Shown: piece after piece, positions 8,036 to 15,005 of the stretch
Numbering within the stretch: the stretch's first letter is position 1
How the letters are laid out: the number at the start of each line of letters is the position of its first letter
Source of the DNA: Nitrospirota bacterium
Lineage (GTDB): Bacteria > Nitrospirota > Thermodesulfovibrionia > Thermodesulfovibrionales > JdFR-88
Assembly (NCBI GenBank): GCA_021789735.1
Contig: JAJYJB010000062.1
Location: 1 to 15,689 of the forward strand
DNA: 15,689 nt
Reading direction: 5' to 3'
Position numbers and translations under genes: made by a program
The notes under the pieces: model-generated
Databases searched by the model: none
The model's input: the letters and a program-made list of their open reading frames with translations, nothing else
Told to the model about the DNA's origin: nothing

Positions 8036-8041
8036 TTATTA

Positions 8042-8058
8042 GGACCTATCTCAAAATC
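8042..8058 (+). repeat. Left terminal inverted repeat of the insertion element
   Basis: GGACCTATCTCAAAATC. It pairs with the right repeat at 8254-8270 with a single T/C difference at position 6. Similarity fades beyond 17 bases into scattered matches. Confidence 0.8.
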
Positions 8059-8138
8059 GTTTCAGGCTGCAAGAGGCTGAAATCGCGGCATACAGCGTCA
8101 TCAAGGAAAAATCGTCCTCAGGCGCAGCGCTGCTCTTG

Positions 8139-8164
8139 CCCCAAAAAGTCATTGCTTTTTGGGG
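8139..8164. other. Perfect 10-bp hairpin inside the insertion element
   Basis: CCCCAAAAAG (8139-8148), six-base loop TCATTG, CTTTTTGGGG (8155-8164). No T run follows on either strand, so it is not a standard intrinsic terminator, but as RNA it would be a stable stem in the purB-purS transcript. Confidence 0.75.
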
Positions 8165-8253
8165 ACCCCGTTGCGCCTCCGGGCGCTTTCCCCTTTCTTC
8201 CCGTTGGAAGAAATATTACTGCCACGCTTTCCTCTCTCTTTCGCTTCAGAACT

Positions 8254-8270
8254 GATTTTGAGATGGGTCC
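8254..8270 (-). repeat. Right terminal inverted repeat of the insertion element
   Basis: Minus-strand GGACCCATCTCAAAATC, partner of 8042-8058. Its outermost G forms the third base of the purB TAG stop codon (8272-8270). Confidence 0.8.
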
Positions 8271-9634
8271 TACTTATTTAATGATCTTATTTTCCGCCTG
8301 CCGGCCGCGGCCTTTTTTCCGGAAGCGGCCTTTAAAACATCATCGCCAAATACCCTGCCGAATATATAATCCACGTTCTCCAGGTAAGGCTCCATGGTGA
8401 AAAGCCCTTTCAACCCGGCCCTGCCCAGAAGCCTTGTCACTTTCTTGTCTGCCAGGAGGAGCTTGAGGAAACTCTCCCCCTTCTTCCAGCTCTTCATGGC
8501 GTTTTTCTGCACCAGCCTGTAGGCGTCCTCCCGGGACATGCCCTTTTGCGTGAGCGCCAGGAGCACGCGTTGGGAATTGTACAGGCCGTGGCTGCGCTCC
8601 ATGTTGGCCTTCATCCTTTCAGGGTAGACAAGCAGTCCTCCAAGTATATCAGTAAGTCTTGCCAGCATGTAGTCAACAAGGATGGAGCTGTCAGGTATGA
8701 TCACCCGTTCCACGGAGGAATGCGAGATGTCCCTTTCATGCCAGAGCGCGATGTCCTCCAGGGCGGCGATGGCGTTTGAGCGCACCACCCTTGCGAGGCC
8801 CGAGAGGTTCTCGGCCCCGATGGGGTTTCTCTTGTGCGGCATCGCCGAGGAACCTTTCTGCCCTTTGGCGAACGGCTCCTCGGCCTCCAGCACCTCGGTG
8901 CGCTGGAGGTGCCTTATCTCTACCGCTATCTTCTCTATCCCCGCGGCGGCAAGGGCCAGCGCAAGGAGGTACTGCGCGTGCCTGTCCCTTTGGATGACCT
9001 GCGTGGCCACGGGCTCCGGTTTGAGCCCCAGGCGTCTGCATACGCTCTCTTCTATTTCAGGGGGGATGTTGGAAAACGTCCCTATGGCGCCGGAGAGCTT
9101 GCCCGTGCTAATGACCTGCCTGGCATCCCGGAGCCTCTCCAGGTTCCTGCGCATGTCCTCGTGCCAGAGGGCGAACTTGAGCCCCAGTGTCATTGGCTCC
9201 GCGTGCACGCCGTGGCTTCTGCCCATGCAGACGGTATTTTTATGGGCAATAGCCTGTTTTCTGAGGACGGCAAGGAGGTCCTTTACATCCTTTATTATGA
9301 TGTCCGATGCCTCCCTCATCTGCAGCGCGAGGGCGGTGTCCACCACGTCGGAGGAGGTGAGCCCCATGTGGATGTGCCTGGAGGCCGGGCCCACCTTCTC
9401 GGCCACGCTCGTAAGGAACGCTATGACGTCGTGTTTTACGCTGGCCTCTATCTCGTCTATCCTTGCGGTATCGAAGCCGGCCTTCTGCTTTATCTCCTTG
9501 AGCGCGGCCTGCGGGATGCGGCCTTTTTCGGCCCAGGCCTCGCAGACGGCAAGCTCCACTTCAAGCCATTTTTCATATTTGCTCTCTAGCGTCCACAGCC
9601 GGCCCATCCTGGGCCTTGTATATCTGGATATCAT
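8270..9634 (-). CDS. purB: Adenylosuccinate lyase PurB
   Basis: 454 residues of the fumarase/aspartase superfamily. PurB cleaves SAICAR to AICAR and adenylosuccinate to AMP, releasing fumarate in both. Seen motifs: RYTRPRMGRLW at the N-terminus (5-14), KHDVIAF (68-73), MGLTSSDVVDT (90-100), GRSHGVHAEP with catalytic-type His141 (138-147), and the signature loop GSSAMPHKRNP (261-271) with the catalytic Ser in the flexible loop. The ATG at 9634 has GGAG five bases upstream. Family members are usually about 430-435 residues; here a basic Lys/Arg/Ala-rich tail of about 20 residues extends the C-terminus. The stop TAG falls on the boundary of the insertion element, but the reading frame is unchanged relative to the reconstructed TAA. 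It diverges from typA with a 174-base gap. It is enzymatically complete as far as can be seen. Confidence 0.96.
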   Translation of the reverse strand: MISRYTRPRMGRLWTLESKYEKWLEVELAVCEAWAEKGRIPQAALKEIKQKAGFDTARIDEIEASVKHDVIAFLTSVAEKVGPASRHIHMGLTSSDVVDTALALQMREASDIIIKDVKDLLAVLRKQAIAHKNTVCMGRSHGVHAEPMTLGLKFALWHEDMRRNLERLRDARQVISTGKLSGAIGTFSNIPPEIEESVCRRLGLKPEPVATQVIQRDRHAQYLLALALAAAGIEKIAVEIRHLQRTEVLEAEEPFAKGQKGSSAMPHKRNPIGAENLSGLARVVRSNAIAALEDIALWHERDISHSSVERVIIPDSSILVDYMLARLTDILGGLLVYPERMKANMERSHGLYNSQRVLLALTQKGMSREDAYRLVQKNAMKSWKKGESFLKLLLADKKVTRLLGRAGLKGLFTMEPYLENVDYIFGRVFGDDVLKAASGKKAAAGRRKIRSLNK

Positions 9635-9699
9635 TTCCGCTCCGGCCCCATGTCCCCAGGGGATTTTTATTTTATTTTAATTAATCTGCGGCACGGGAT

Positions 9700-9729
9700 A
9701 TTTTACATGCTTGCGGAGGCCGGTGTAAA
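9700..9729 (-). promoter_or_regulatory. Candidate sigma-70 promoter for purB
   Basis: Minus-strand TTTACA (9729-9724, 5 of 6 to TTGACA), 18-base spacer, TAAAAT (9705-9700, 5 of 6 to TATAAT). The start near 9693 gives a leader of about 60 bases. An A/T-rich stretch (9662-9686) lies within that leader. Confidence 0.45.
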
Positions 9730-9771
9730 TGGAAGGACGGCCGCCCCTCCCGTTTTCCCCTCGTTTCAGGT

Positions 9772-9777
9772 TATACT
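9772..9777 (+). promoter_or_regulatory. Possible -10 element for typA
   Basis: TATACT (5 of 6 to TATAAT), 32 bases before the typA start. No acceptable -35 hexamer is present at 16-18 bases, so this is a weak call based on the divergent intergenic location. Confidence 0.3.
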
Positions 9778-9808
9778 AGTAGGCTAATCTGGAAAAGCGA
9801 GGTTTTGA

Positions 9809-11632
9809 TTGCAGATGACAGTAAAGAGAGAGGACCTGCGTAATATCGCCATAATAGCCCATGTCGACCACGGGAAGACCACCCTGGTGGACGCCATGCT
9901 GCGGCAGTCCGGCATATTCCGGGCCAACCAGCAGGTGGAAGAGCGCGTGATGGACAATATAGACCTGGAGCGCGAGAAGGGCATAACCATAATGGCCAAG
10001 AACACGGCCGTCAAGTATGAGGGGTGCAACATAAATATAGTGGACACGCCCGGCCATGCCGATTTTGGCGGAGAGGTGGAGCGCACCCTGAAGATGGTGG
10101 ACGGCGTTCTTCTGCTTGTGGACGCCTCGGAGGGGCCGCTGCCGCAGACGAGGTTCGTCCTCAGAAAGGCGCTTGAACTGAAGCTCACCCCTGTGCTGGT
10201 CATAAACAAGATGGACAGGCCGGACGCCCGCATACAGGAGGTCCTGAACGAGGTCTATGACCTTTTCATAGACCTGGACGCGGAGGAGGACCAGCTCGAC
10301 TTTCCCATCGTCTACACGAACGCGAAGGCGGGACTGGCCACAACCGACCTGTCGTCCCCCCCGCAGGACCTGAGGCCACTTTTCGACCTGATCATAAAGC
10401 ACATACCCGCCCCCGAATTCACGGAGGGCGCTCCTCTGCAGATCCTGGTCACGAACATCGATTACGATGACTACAAGGGCAGGCTCGCCATAGGAAGGAT
10501 ATTCTCCGGGCGCCTGGAGCACGGAAACCCCGTGGCCATAATAGGCAAGGACGGGGAGATAAAAAACGCCAAGATCTCCGCCATTTACGGCTTTGAGGGC
10601 TTAAAGAGGGTGCAGACAGAGTCTGCAATGGCCGGGGACATAATCTCTCTTGCCGGTGTGGAGGGCATAAACATAGGGGACACCATAGCCTATCCGGACA
10701 ACCCGGTGGCCCTGCCCAGGATTGCCGTGGACGAGCCTACCATCTCCATGGTCTTTTCGATAAACTCCTCCCCGTTTGCCGGCCGGGAGGGGAAGTTCGT
10801 CACTTCAAGGCACCTGAGGGAGCGGCTTGAAAAGGAGCTCCTGTACAACGTGAGCATCCGCGTGGATTTCGGCAGCACGGACTCATTTATCGTGATGGGC
10901 AGGGGGGAGCTCCAGCTTGCCATACTTATCGAGATGATGCGGCGCGAGGGGTATGAGCTTTCCGTCTCGATGCCGGAGATAATAACAAAGAGGGAAGACG
11001 GCGTCTTGAAGGAGCCGATGGAGCACCTGGTCATAGACATCCCGGAGGAGCATGTGGGCGTCATAACCCAGCAGGTGAGCACAAGGAAGGGCAAGATGCT
11101 AAGGATGCAAAACAACAACCACGGCAGGGTGCGGCTGGAATACCAGATACCTTCAAGGGGGCTCATAGGCTTCCGGTCTCAGTTCCTGATAGACACGAAA
11201 GGCACCGGCCTGCTCAATCACATATTCATGGGATACGAGCCGTGGCAGGGCCCGATGTCCAAGCGCCAGACCGGGGCGCTCGTGGCCGACAGGAAGGGCG
11301 CGTCCACTGCCTATGCCCTTTTCCATCTGCAGCCCAGGGGCACGCTCTTCATAAGCGACGGCGTCCAGGTCTACGAGGGGATGATAATAGGGGAGAACTC
11401 GCGCGAGGTGGACATAGACGTTAATGTCACGAAGGAGAAAAAGCTCACGAACATGAGGGCGTCCAACGCCGATGAGGCCCTGAGGCTTGTGCCTCCGAGG
11501 GTGCTGTCGCTTGAGCAGGCGCTGGAGTTCATAAAGGAGGACGAGCTGGTGGAGGTCACCCCCGGGTCCATCAGGCTGAGGAAGAAGGTCCTGGAGTACC
11601 AGAAGCGCCCGAAAAGGCAGGAGGCCGAATGA
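9809..11632 (+). CDS. typA: Ribosome-associated translational GTPase TypA/BipA
   Basis: 607 residues, the normal TypA size. GTPase motifs: G1 AHVDHGKTT (17-25), switch EKGITI (56-61), G3 [14 protein letters not shown] (79-92) and G4 NKMD (133-136). EF-G-like domains II, III and V follow, then the TypA-specific C-terminal domain (about 480-600) with [17 protein letters not shown] and [14 protein letters not shown], which distinguish TypA from EF-G and LepA. It binds the 70S ribosome and is needed for growth under stress and cold in studied bacteria and for late 50S assembly. The start shown is TTG at 9809, six bases after GAGG (9799-9802); ATG at 9815, two codons downstream, is the alternative with longer spacing. 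The gene stands alone: divergent from purB and 113 bases before the decarboxylase gene. Confidence 0.95.
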   Translation: MQMTVKREDLRNIAIIAHVDHGKTTLVDAMLRQSGIFRANQQVEERVMDNIDLEREKGITIMAKNTAVKYEGCNINIVDTPGHADFGGEVERTLKMVDGVLLLVDASEGPLPQTRFVLRKALELKLTPVLVINKMDRPDARIQEVLNEVYDLFIDLDAEEDQLDFPIVYTNAKAGLATTDLSSPPQDLRPLFDLIIKHIPAPEFTEGAPLQILVTNIDYDDYKGRLAIGRIFSGRLEHGNPVAIIGKDGEIKNAKISAIYGFEGLKRVQTESAMAGDIISLAGVEGINIGDTIAYPDNPVALPRIAVDEPTISMVFSINSSPFAGREGKFVTSRHLRERLEKELLYNVSIRVDFGSTDSFIVMGRGELQLAILIEMMRREGYELSVSMPEIITKREDGVLKEPMEHLVIDIPEEHVGVITQQVSTRKGKMLRMQNNNHGRVRLEYQIPSRGLIGFRSQFLIDTKGTGLLNHIFMGYEPWQGPMSKRQTGALVADRKGASTAYALFHLQPRGTLFISDGVQVYEGMIIGENSREVDIDVNVTKEKKLTNMRASNADEALRLVPPRVLSLEQALEFIKEDELVEVTPGSIRLRKKVLEYQKRPKRQEAE

Positions 11633-11662
11633 GGGGACGGCAAAAAAAGCGCGTGGCCGGGG

Positions 11663-11691
11663 TATAATAGACCGGACGGGCCCGCGGGCCC
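11663..11691 (+). promoter_or_regulatory. Possible -10 box and GC palindrome upstream of the polyamine genes
   Basis: A perfect TATAAT lies at 11663-11668 with no good -35. Ten bases on is GGGCCCGCGGGCCC (11678-11691), a perfect 14-bp palindrome that would fall at or just after the transcription start. It could be an operator, a 5'-end mRNA stem, or chance in GC-rich DNA. It lacks a T run, so it is not a clear typA terminator. The remaining leader to 11745 is A-rich. Confidence 0.35.
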
Positions 11692-11745
11692 CGAAGACGT
11701 TAAGGACCAAAAAATTCAAAATAAGAATCTTGTGCCGGAGTTTTT

Positions 11746-12903
11746 ATGACGAAAATATTCAAGATAGAGCCTTTTCACAGGGAGCTGATATCAAAGACGT
11801 CGCTCCTTAACTTCCTGTCCTTTCTGGATGCCAACGACGTGGAGCTTCCGGCGCTGCTTATGGACAGCGAGCGGCTCAGGAAAAAGGCCAATGTCATAGG
11901 GAAGAACATAAGGAACTCGAAGGTCTTTTATGCCGTAAAGGCCAACGCCGCAAGCGGCGTGATAGAGCTGCTGGACGGCATGGGGCTTAATTTCGAGATA
12001 GCGAGCGAGGGGGAGCTTGAGCCGCTGGCAAAGGCGGGCGTTTCGGCAGACAGGATAATAACGAGCAACCCCGTAAAGACGTTCAAGTTCATGAAGCGGG
12101 CCGCCGAATACGGGATAAAATATTATGCCTACGATTCCAGGGACGAGGTGGACAAGATAGCGTCCATCGTGCCGGACGCGAAGGTCTATATCAGGCTTTC
12201 GGTCCCCAATGAGGGCAGCGAATGGCCCCTGAGCAAGAAGTTCGGGGTGGAGATAGACGACGGCATCTCCTTGATGACCTACGCCGCCCAAAAGGGGCTC
12301 GACCCGGTGGGTATAACCTTCCATGTGGGGTCCCAGTGCACGAACCTGTACAACTGGGACAATGCCCTGTACAAGGCAAAGATCCTCTGGGAAATGGCCA
12401 CCCAGAAGGGCATAAACATGAGGGTGCTGAACATTGGCGGCGGATACCCTGTAAAGTACACGAAGAACGTCGTGGACATAGAGGAGATAGAAAAGAACAT
12501 AGACGTGTTGATAGGCGAGCTTTTCCCTCCAGGCATAGATGTCTTCGTAGAGCCCGGCAGGGGTGTGGTGGGCGACGCCGGCGTCTATGCCTGCCAGGTG
12601 ATCGGCAAGTCCAAGCGCGGGGATGAGAACTGGCTGCATATAGATGTTGGCGTGTTCAACGGCCTCATGGAGAGCATAGGCGGCATCAAGTACTGCTATA
12701 TAACGGAAGACACGGGGGGCGGAAAAAAGAACTGGACGATAGCCGGGCCAAGCTGCGACGGCTTTGACGTGATAGACAAGAACGTCATGCTCCAGGAGCC
12801 GGAGATAGGCAGCACCGTGCTCATCCTGTCCTGCGGGGCGTACACCATCTCGTATGCGTCGGAGTTCAACGGGTTCGCCATTCCGAAGACCTTGATGATC
12901 TAG
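11746..12903 (+). CDS. PLP-dependent ornithine decarboxylase-type enzyme (fold type III)
   Basis: 385 residues of the alanine-racemase-fold decarboxylases. Lys65 in FYAVKANAASG is the expected PLP Schiff-base lysine. Other active-site features: H193 in TFHVGSQ, phosphate-binding GGG (231-233), EPGRG (269-273), GPSCDGFD with Cys337-Asp338, and GAYTISYASEFNGF (364-377). CD at 337-338 is the ornithine decarboxylase signature; diaminopimelate decarboxylase has CE there. It should convert ornithine to putrescine, possibly also lysine to cadaverine, since dual-specificity relatives exist. Seventeen bases separate it from speE, and its TAG stop opens the speE Shine-Dalgarno, so the pair forms a polyamine operon. 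The ATG at 11746 has GGAG five bases upstream. No allosteric extension is present. I leave the symbol empty because specificity and naming (speC, odc, ldc) vary in this group. Confidence 0.85.
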   Translation: MTKIFKIEPFHRELISKTSLLNFLSFLDANDVELPALLMDSERLRKKANVIGKNIRNSKVFYAVKANAASGVIELLDGMGLNFEIASEGELEPLAKAGVSADRIITSNPVKTFKFMKRAAEYGIKYYAYDSRDEVDKIASIVPDAKVYIRLSVPNEGSEWPLSKKFGVEIDDGISLMTYAAQKGLDPVGITFHVGSQCTNLYNWDNALYKAKILWEMATQKGINMRVLNIGGGYPVKYTKNVVDIEEIEKNIDVLIGELFPPGIDVFVEPGRGVVGDAGVYACQVIGKSKRGDENWLHIDVGVFNGLMESIGGIKYCYITEDTGGGKKNWTIAGPSCDGFDVIDKNVMLQEPEIGSTVLILSCGAYTISYASEFNGFAIPKTLMI

Positions 12904-12920
12904 GAGGTGGGAAAAATAAA

Positions 12921-13787
12921 ATGATCAAATTTTTCGAAAACGCGCCTTTTGTTCCGGTGCAGAACTCCTACGAGGTGGACAGGATACTCCACAAGGAGAA
13001 GAGCCGGTTCCAGGAGATAATGGTCATAGAGAACCCAGATTTTGGCAGGATGCTGCTTCTGGACGGCGTAGTGCAGATGACCGAGGCCGACGAGTTCTTC
13101 TATCACGAGATGATCACGCACGTGGTCATGCATGCCCATCCCGACCCGAAACAGGTAATTGTCATAGGCGGCGGGGACGGCGGCGTGGTGAGGGAGGTCC
13201 TCAAGCACAAGAGCGTAAAAAAGGTGTATTTCATAGAGATAGACGAGAAGGTCATCGAGGTTTCTAGGAAATTCTTCCCTGAGATATCCCGCGGCAGCAG
13301 CGACACCCGCGTGGAGATAAAGGCCATGGACGGGGCGGAGTTCGTGAAGAAGGCCCCGAAGGGAAGCATAGACGCCATAATCGTAGACTCTACCGATATC
13401 ATCGGTTTTGCGCGGAGCCTGTACACAAAAGAGTTTTTTTCCTCCGTCAAAAACTGTCTTGGAGAAAACGGCTTTTTTGTCACTCATTCGGAGTCTCTCA
13501 TGTTCCACAGGGAGACGGTAACCAAGGTGCAGGAGATACTTAAAAACGCCTTCCCGGTAGTAGACCTGTACGCGACCCCCATAGCGACCTATCCCGGCTA
13601 CTGGTGGACCTTCGCCGTGGGCTCCCTCTCCCTGGACCCGCGCAAGGCCAGGCGTCCGTTCGAGATAGAAACCAGGTACTACGACGACGAGATACACGCA
13701 AGCTCCTTCCTCACGAGGAAGTTCTACGAAAAGCTCATGTCGGACAGGCTGGGCTGGGGCCTCAAGGCCAGGATAAAGAACGATTGA
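12921..13787 (+). CDS. speE: Polyamine aminopropyltransferase (spermidine synthase)
   Basis: 288 residues, the usual SpeE length. An N-terminal beta domain (1-60) precedes a Rossmann methyltransferase-like domain. Seen: EADEFFYHEMITH (55-67), nucleotide-binding GGGDGG (83-88), acidic EIDEKVIE (106-113), and VDSTD (155-159) with the catalytic-type Asp156. SpeE transfers an aminopropyl group from decarboxylated S-adenosylmethionine to putrescine. Putrescine would come from the decarboxylase just upstream. The SpeD that makes the aminopropyl donor is not in the window. After VDSTD the usual DP-x-G is replaced by DIIGFARSLYTKEFF, and the later segment reads TYPGYWWTFAVGS, so the substrate pocket may differ from the E. 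coli or Thermotoga type. AGGAGGTG begins at 12902, overlapping the preceding stop, with spacing slightly long. ATG is at 12921. Confidence 0.92.
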   Translation: MIKFFENAPFVPVQNSYEVDRILHKEKSRFQEIMVIENPDFGRMLLLDGVVQMTEADEFFYHEMITHVVMHAHPDPKQVIVIGGGDGGVVREVLKHKSVKKVYFIEIDEKVIEVSRKFFPEISRGSSDTRVEIKAMDGAEFVKKAPKGSIDAIIVDSTDIIGFARSLYTKEFFSSVKNCLGENGFFVTHSESLMFHRETVTKVQEILKNAFPVVDLYATPIATYPGYWWTFAVGSLSLDPRKARRPFEIETRYYDDEIHASSFLTRKFYEKLMSDRLGWGLKARIKND

Positions 13788-13788
13788 C

Positions 13789-13820
13789 GGGGCCGCTCCC
13801 CCTTCTGCAGCGGTAGCCCC
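13789..13820 (+). other. Imperfect GC hairpin after speE
   Basis: GGGG (13789-13792) pairs with CCCC (13817-13820) and CCGCT (13793-13797) with AGCGG (13809-13813), with a three-base TAG bulge. It begins two bases after the speE stop. No T run follows directly; a T6 run lies 40 bases downstream. It may stabilise the transcript end or assist termination, but it is not a canonical intrinsic terminator. Confidence 0.35.
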
Positions 13821-13872
13821 GCAGCCCGTTTCCCACGCCTTCTGCACTTTCATGTCCCCTGTTTTTTGCCTC

Positions 13873-13902
13873 TTGACAGCGTGCTCCATAAGTTGCTAAA
13901 TT
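13873..13902 (+). promoter_or_regulatory. Sigma-70 promoter of the hrcA operon
   Basis: TTGACA (13873-13878, perfect -35), 18-base spacer, TAAATT (13897-13902, 4 of 6). Transcription would begin near 13909, inside the CIRCE left arm, the usual arrangement for HrcA-repressed operons. Confidence 0.65.
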
Positions 13903-13911
13903 AATTTAGCA
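13894..13911. repeat. Perfect 18-bp palindrome overlapping CIRCE and the -10 box
   Basis: TGCTAAATTAATTTAGCA is its own complement. Its right half overlaps the CIRCE left arm by six bases (13906-13911) and its left half contains the -10 hexamer. The left half (TTGCTAA from 13893) resembles the CIRCE right arm (GTGCTAA from 13926), as if an extra half-site had arisen. Confidence 0.7.
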
Positions 13912-13932
13912 CTCTCGTTGCGGGAGTGCTAA
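13906..13932. promoter_or_regulatory. CIRCE operator (HrcA binding site)
   Basis: TTAGCACTC-N9-GAGTGCTAA, a perfect match to the CIRCE consensus with the canonical nine-base spacer (13915-13923). It lies 56 bases before hrcA, so HrcA should repress hrcA-grpE-dnaK and release on heat shock through its GroEL-dependent folding cycle. Confidence 0.97.
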
Positions 13933-13988
13933 AAGAGAAATGGAAGGTTTTGGTTTTGCCTTAGCGCAAGAGGGAGCGAAAACAAAAC

Positions 13989-15005
13989 ATGCTTAACGAG
14001 CGCACTGAGAAGGTGCTTTTTGCGATCGTGGAGAGTTTTATAAACACCAATGAGCCGGTCGGCTCCAGGTTCATAACGAAGACATACTCGTTCAACCTGT
14101 CGCCGGCCACGATAAGGAACATAATGGCGGACCTTGAGGAGTTCGGGTTCCTTGTGCAACCGCACACGTCTGCGGGGAGGGTCCCCACTGACAGGGGGTA
14201 TCGTTTTTACGTGGACTACCTTGCCAGGCGCCAGGAGATGGAGGATGCCTTTCTGGAGTCCTTTATATCGAGGCTTGAGGCCACGCGGGAGGACCTGGAC
14301 GGCCTTTTGGAGAGGGCTGCCAGGACCCTGTCGGAGCACTCGAGATATCTGGGACTGGCGGCGCCCATGAAATCGGGCAGGAGCACCCTTAACCGCATAG
14401 AGCTCTTCGGCTACCGGGCGGACTACATAGCCGTTGTGCTGATCACGGACGAGGGGCCCATAAAGCACAAGCTCATAAAGGCCGGCCAGATGCTTTCCCA
14501 GAAGACGCTCAGGCGGATATCGGATTATCTGAACCAGGAGTTCTCCGGTTACACTCTCGATGAGATACGCCTTAAGCTCATAAAAGAGATGTCGAGGGAA
14601 AAAGCGTTATGTGATATCCTGATAACCAAGGCCGTGGAGATATGCCGCGAGGCGCTCACATTTCCTCCCGGCGATATCTATGTCTGCGGTTTTTCGGATT
14701 TCATCGGCCTGCCGGACTTTTCCAGCCGCATCAAGGAGATAGCCGGGGCCATAGAGGACAAGCACTTCATGCTCAGGCTCCTGGAGCAGGTTGGGGCTGA
14801 GGTCGAGGGGCCATCGGTGCTCATCGGCTCGGAAAACCCTGTCAAGGAGATGAAGGACCTGAGTCTGGTCGTTTCCACCTACAAGCAGGGCGGCAAGGTC
14901 GCAGGCAGCATTGGCGTAATAGGCCCCACGAGAATGGATTACCCCAGGGCCATAGCCATGGTCCAGACCGCCGCCAGATTCATTACGGAGGCGCTTTCAC
15001 GATGA
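13989..15005 (+). CDS. hrcA: Heat-inducible transcription repressor HrcA
   Basis: 338 residues, normal for HrcA. The N-terminal winged helix carries the family signature SPATIRNIMADLEEFGFLVQ (38-57) and HTSAGRVPTDRGYRFYVD (59-76). A GAF-like central domain and a dimerisation insert follow; the C-terminus has GSIGVIGPTRMDYPRAIAMV (about 306-325), the conserved HrcA motif. HrcA dimers bind CIRCE and repress class I heat-shock genes; GroE helps it fold, so titration of GroE by misfolded protein relieves repression. A perfect CIRCE immediately upstream shows autoregulation. ATG 13989 has AGGGAG 12 bases upstream, a longish spacing. The stop overlaps the grpE start as ATGA. The order hrcA-grpE-dnaK is the common one in many phyla. 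Confidence 0.97.
   Translation: MLNERTEKVLFAIVESFINTNEPVGSRFITKTYSFNLSPATIRNIMADLEEFGFLVQPHTSAGRVPTDRGYRFYVDYLARRQEMEDAFLESFISRLEATREDLDGLLERAARTLSEHSRYLGLAAPMKSGRSTLNRIELFGYRADYIAVVLITDEGPIKHKLIKAGQMLSQKTLRRISDYLNQEFSGYTLDEIRLKLIKEMSREKALCDILITKAVEICREALTFPPGDIYVCGFSDFIGLPDFSSRIKEIAGAIEDKHFMLRLLEQVGAEVEGPSVLIGSENPVKEMKDLSLVVSTYKQGGKVAGSIGVIGPTRMDYPRAIAMVQTAARFITEALSR

Larger units (their letters stand above)
8040..8272. mobile_element. MITE-like non-autonomous insertion element between purB and purS
   Basis: The ends are 17-bp inverted repeats matching at 16 positions (GGACCTATCTCAAAATC at 8042-8058; complement of GGACCCATCTCAAAATC at 8254-8270). Each is bordered outside by TA (8040-8041 and 8271-8272), as expected for a two-base TA target duplication such as IS630/Tc1-mariner-type transposases make. 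The family is inference. No transposase frame lies inside; the interior is packed with hairpins: 8060-8082, a perfect 10-bp palindrome at 8124-8133, a 10-bp stem at 8139-8164, a 5-bp stem at 8173-8186 and an 8-bp stem at 8194-8213. The purB stop codon is TAG made from target TA plus the first G of the element. Deleting the element and one TA leaves TAATAAAGGAGG, a TAA stop followed at once by the purS Shine-Dalgarno. This argues for insertion rather than an ancestral spacer. A structured regulatory RNA is the alternative. Confidence 0.68.

Noticed and set aside
8152..8400. 82-residue plus-strand frame crossing the insertion element and the purB 3' end
   Set aside because: It crosses the element boundary and runs antisense to purB, so it cannot be a transposase remnant of the element and shows no motif.
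8682..9680. 332-residue open frame on the plus strand over purB
   Set aside because: Antisense to an intact PurB, Ser/Arg/Cys-rich composition and no domain features.
13789..13820. Hairpin after speE as an intrinsic terminator
   Set aside because: The stem is interrupted and has no adjacent T run; kept only as an unassigned structure.
12900..13889. 329-residue open frame on the minus strand over speE
   Set aside because: It is the antisense of a clear SpeE; the translation has no recognisable motif and is rich in low-order His/Tyr/Val stretches typical of shadow frames in GC-rich DNA.
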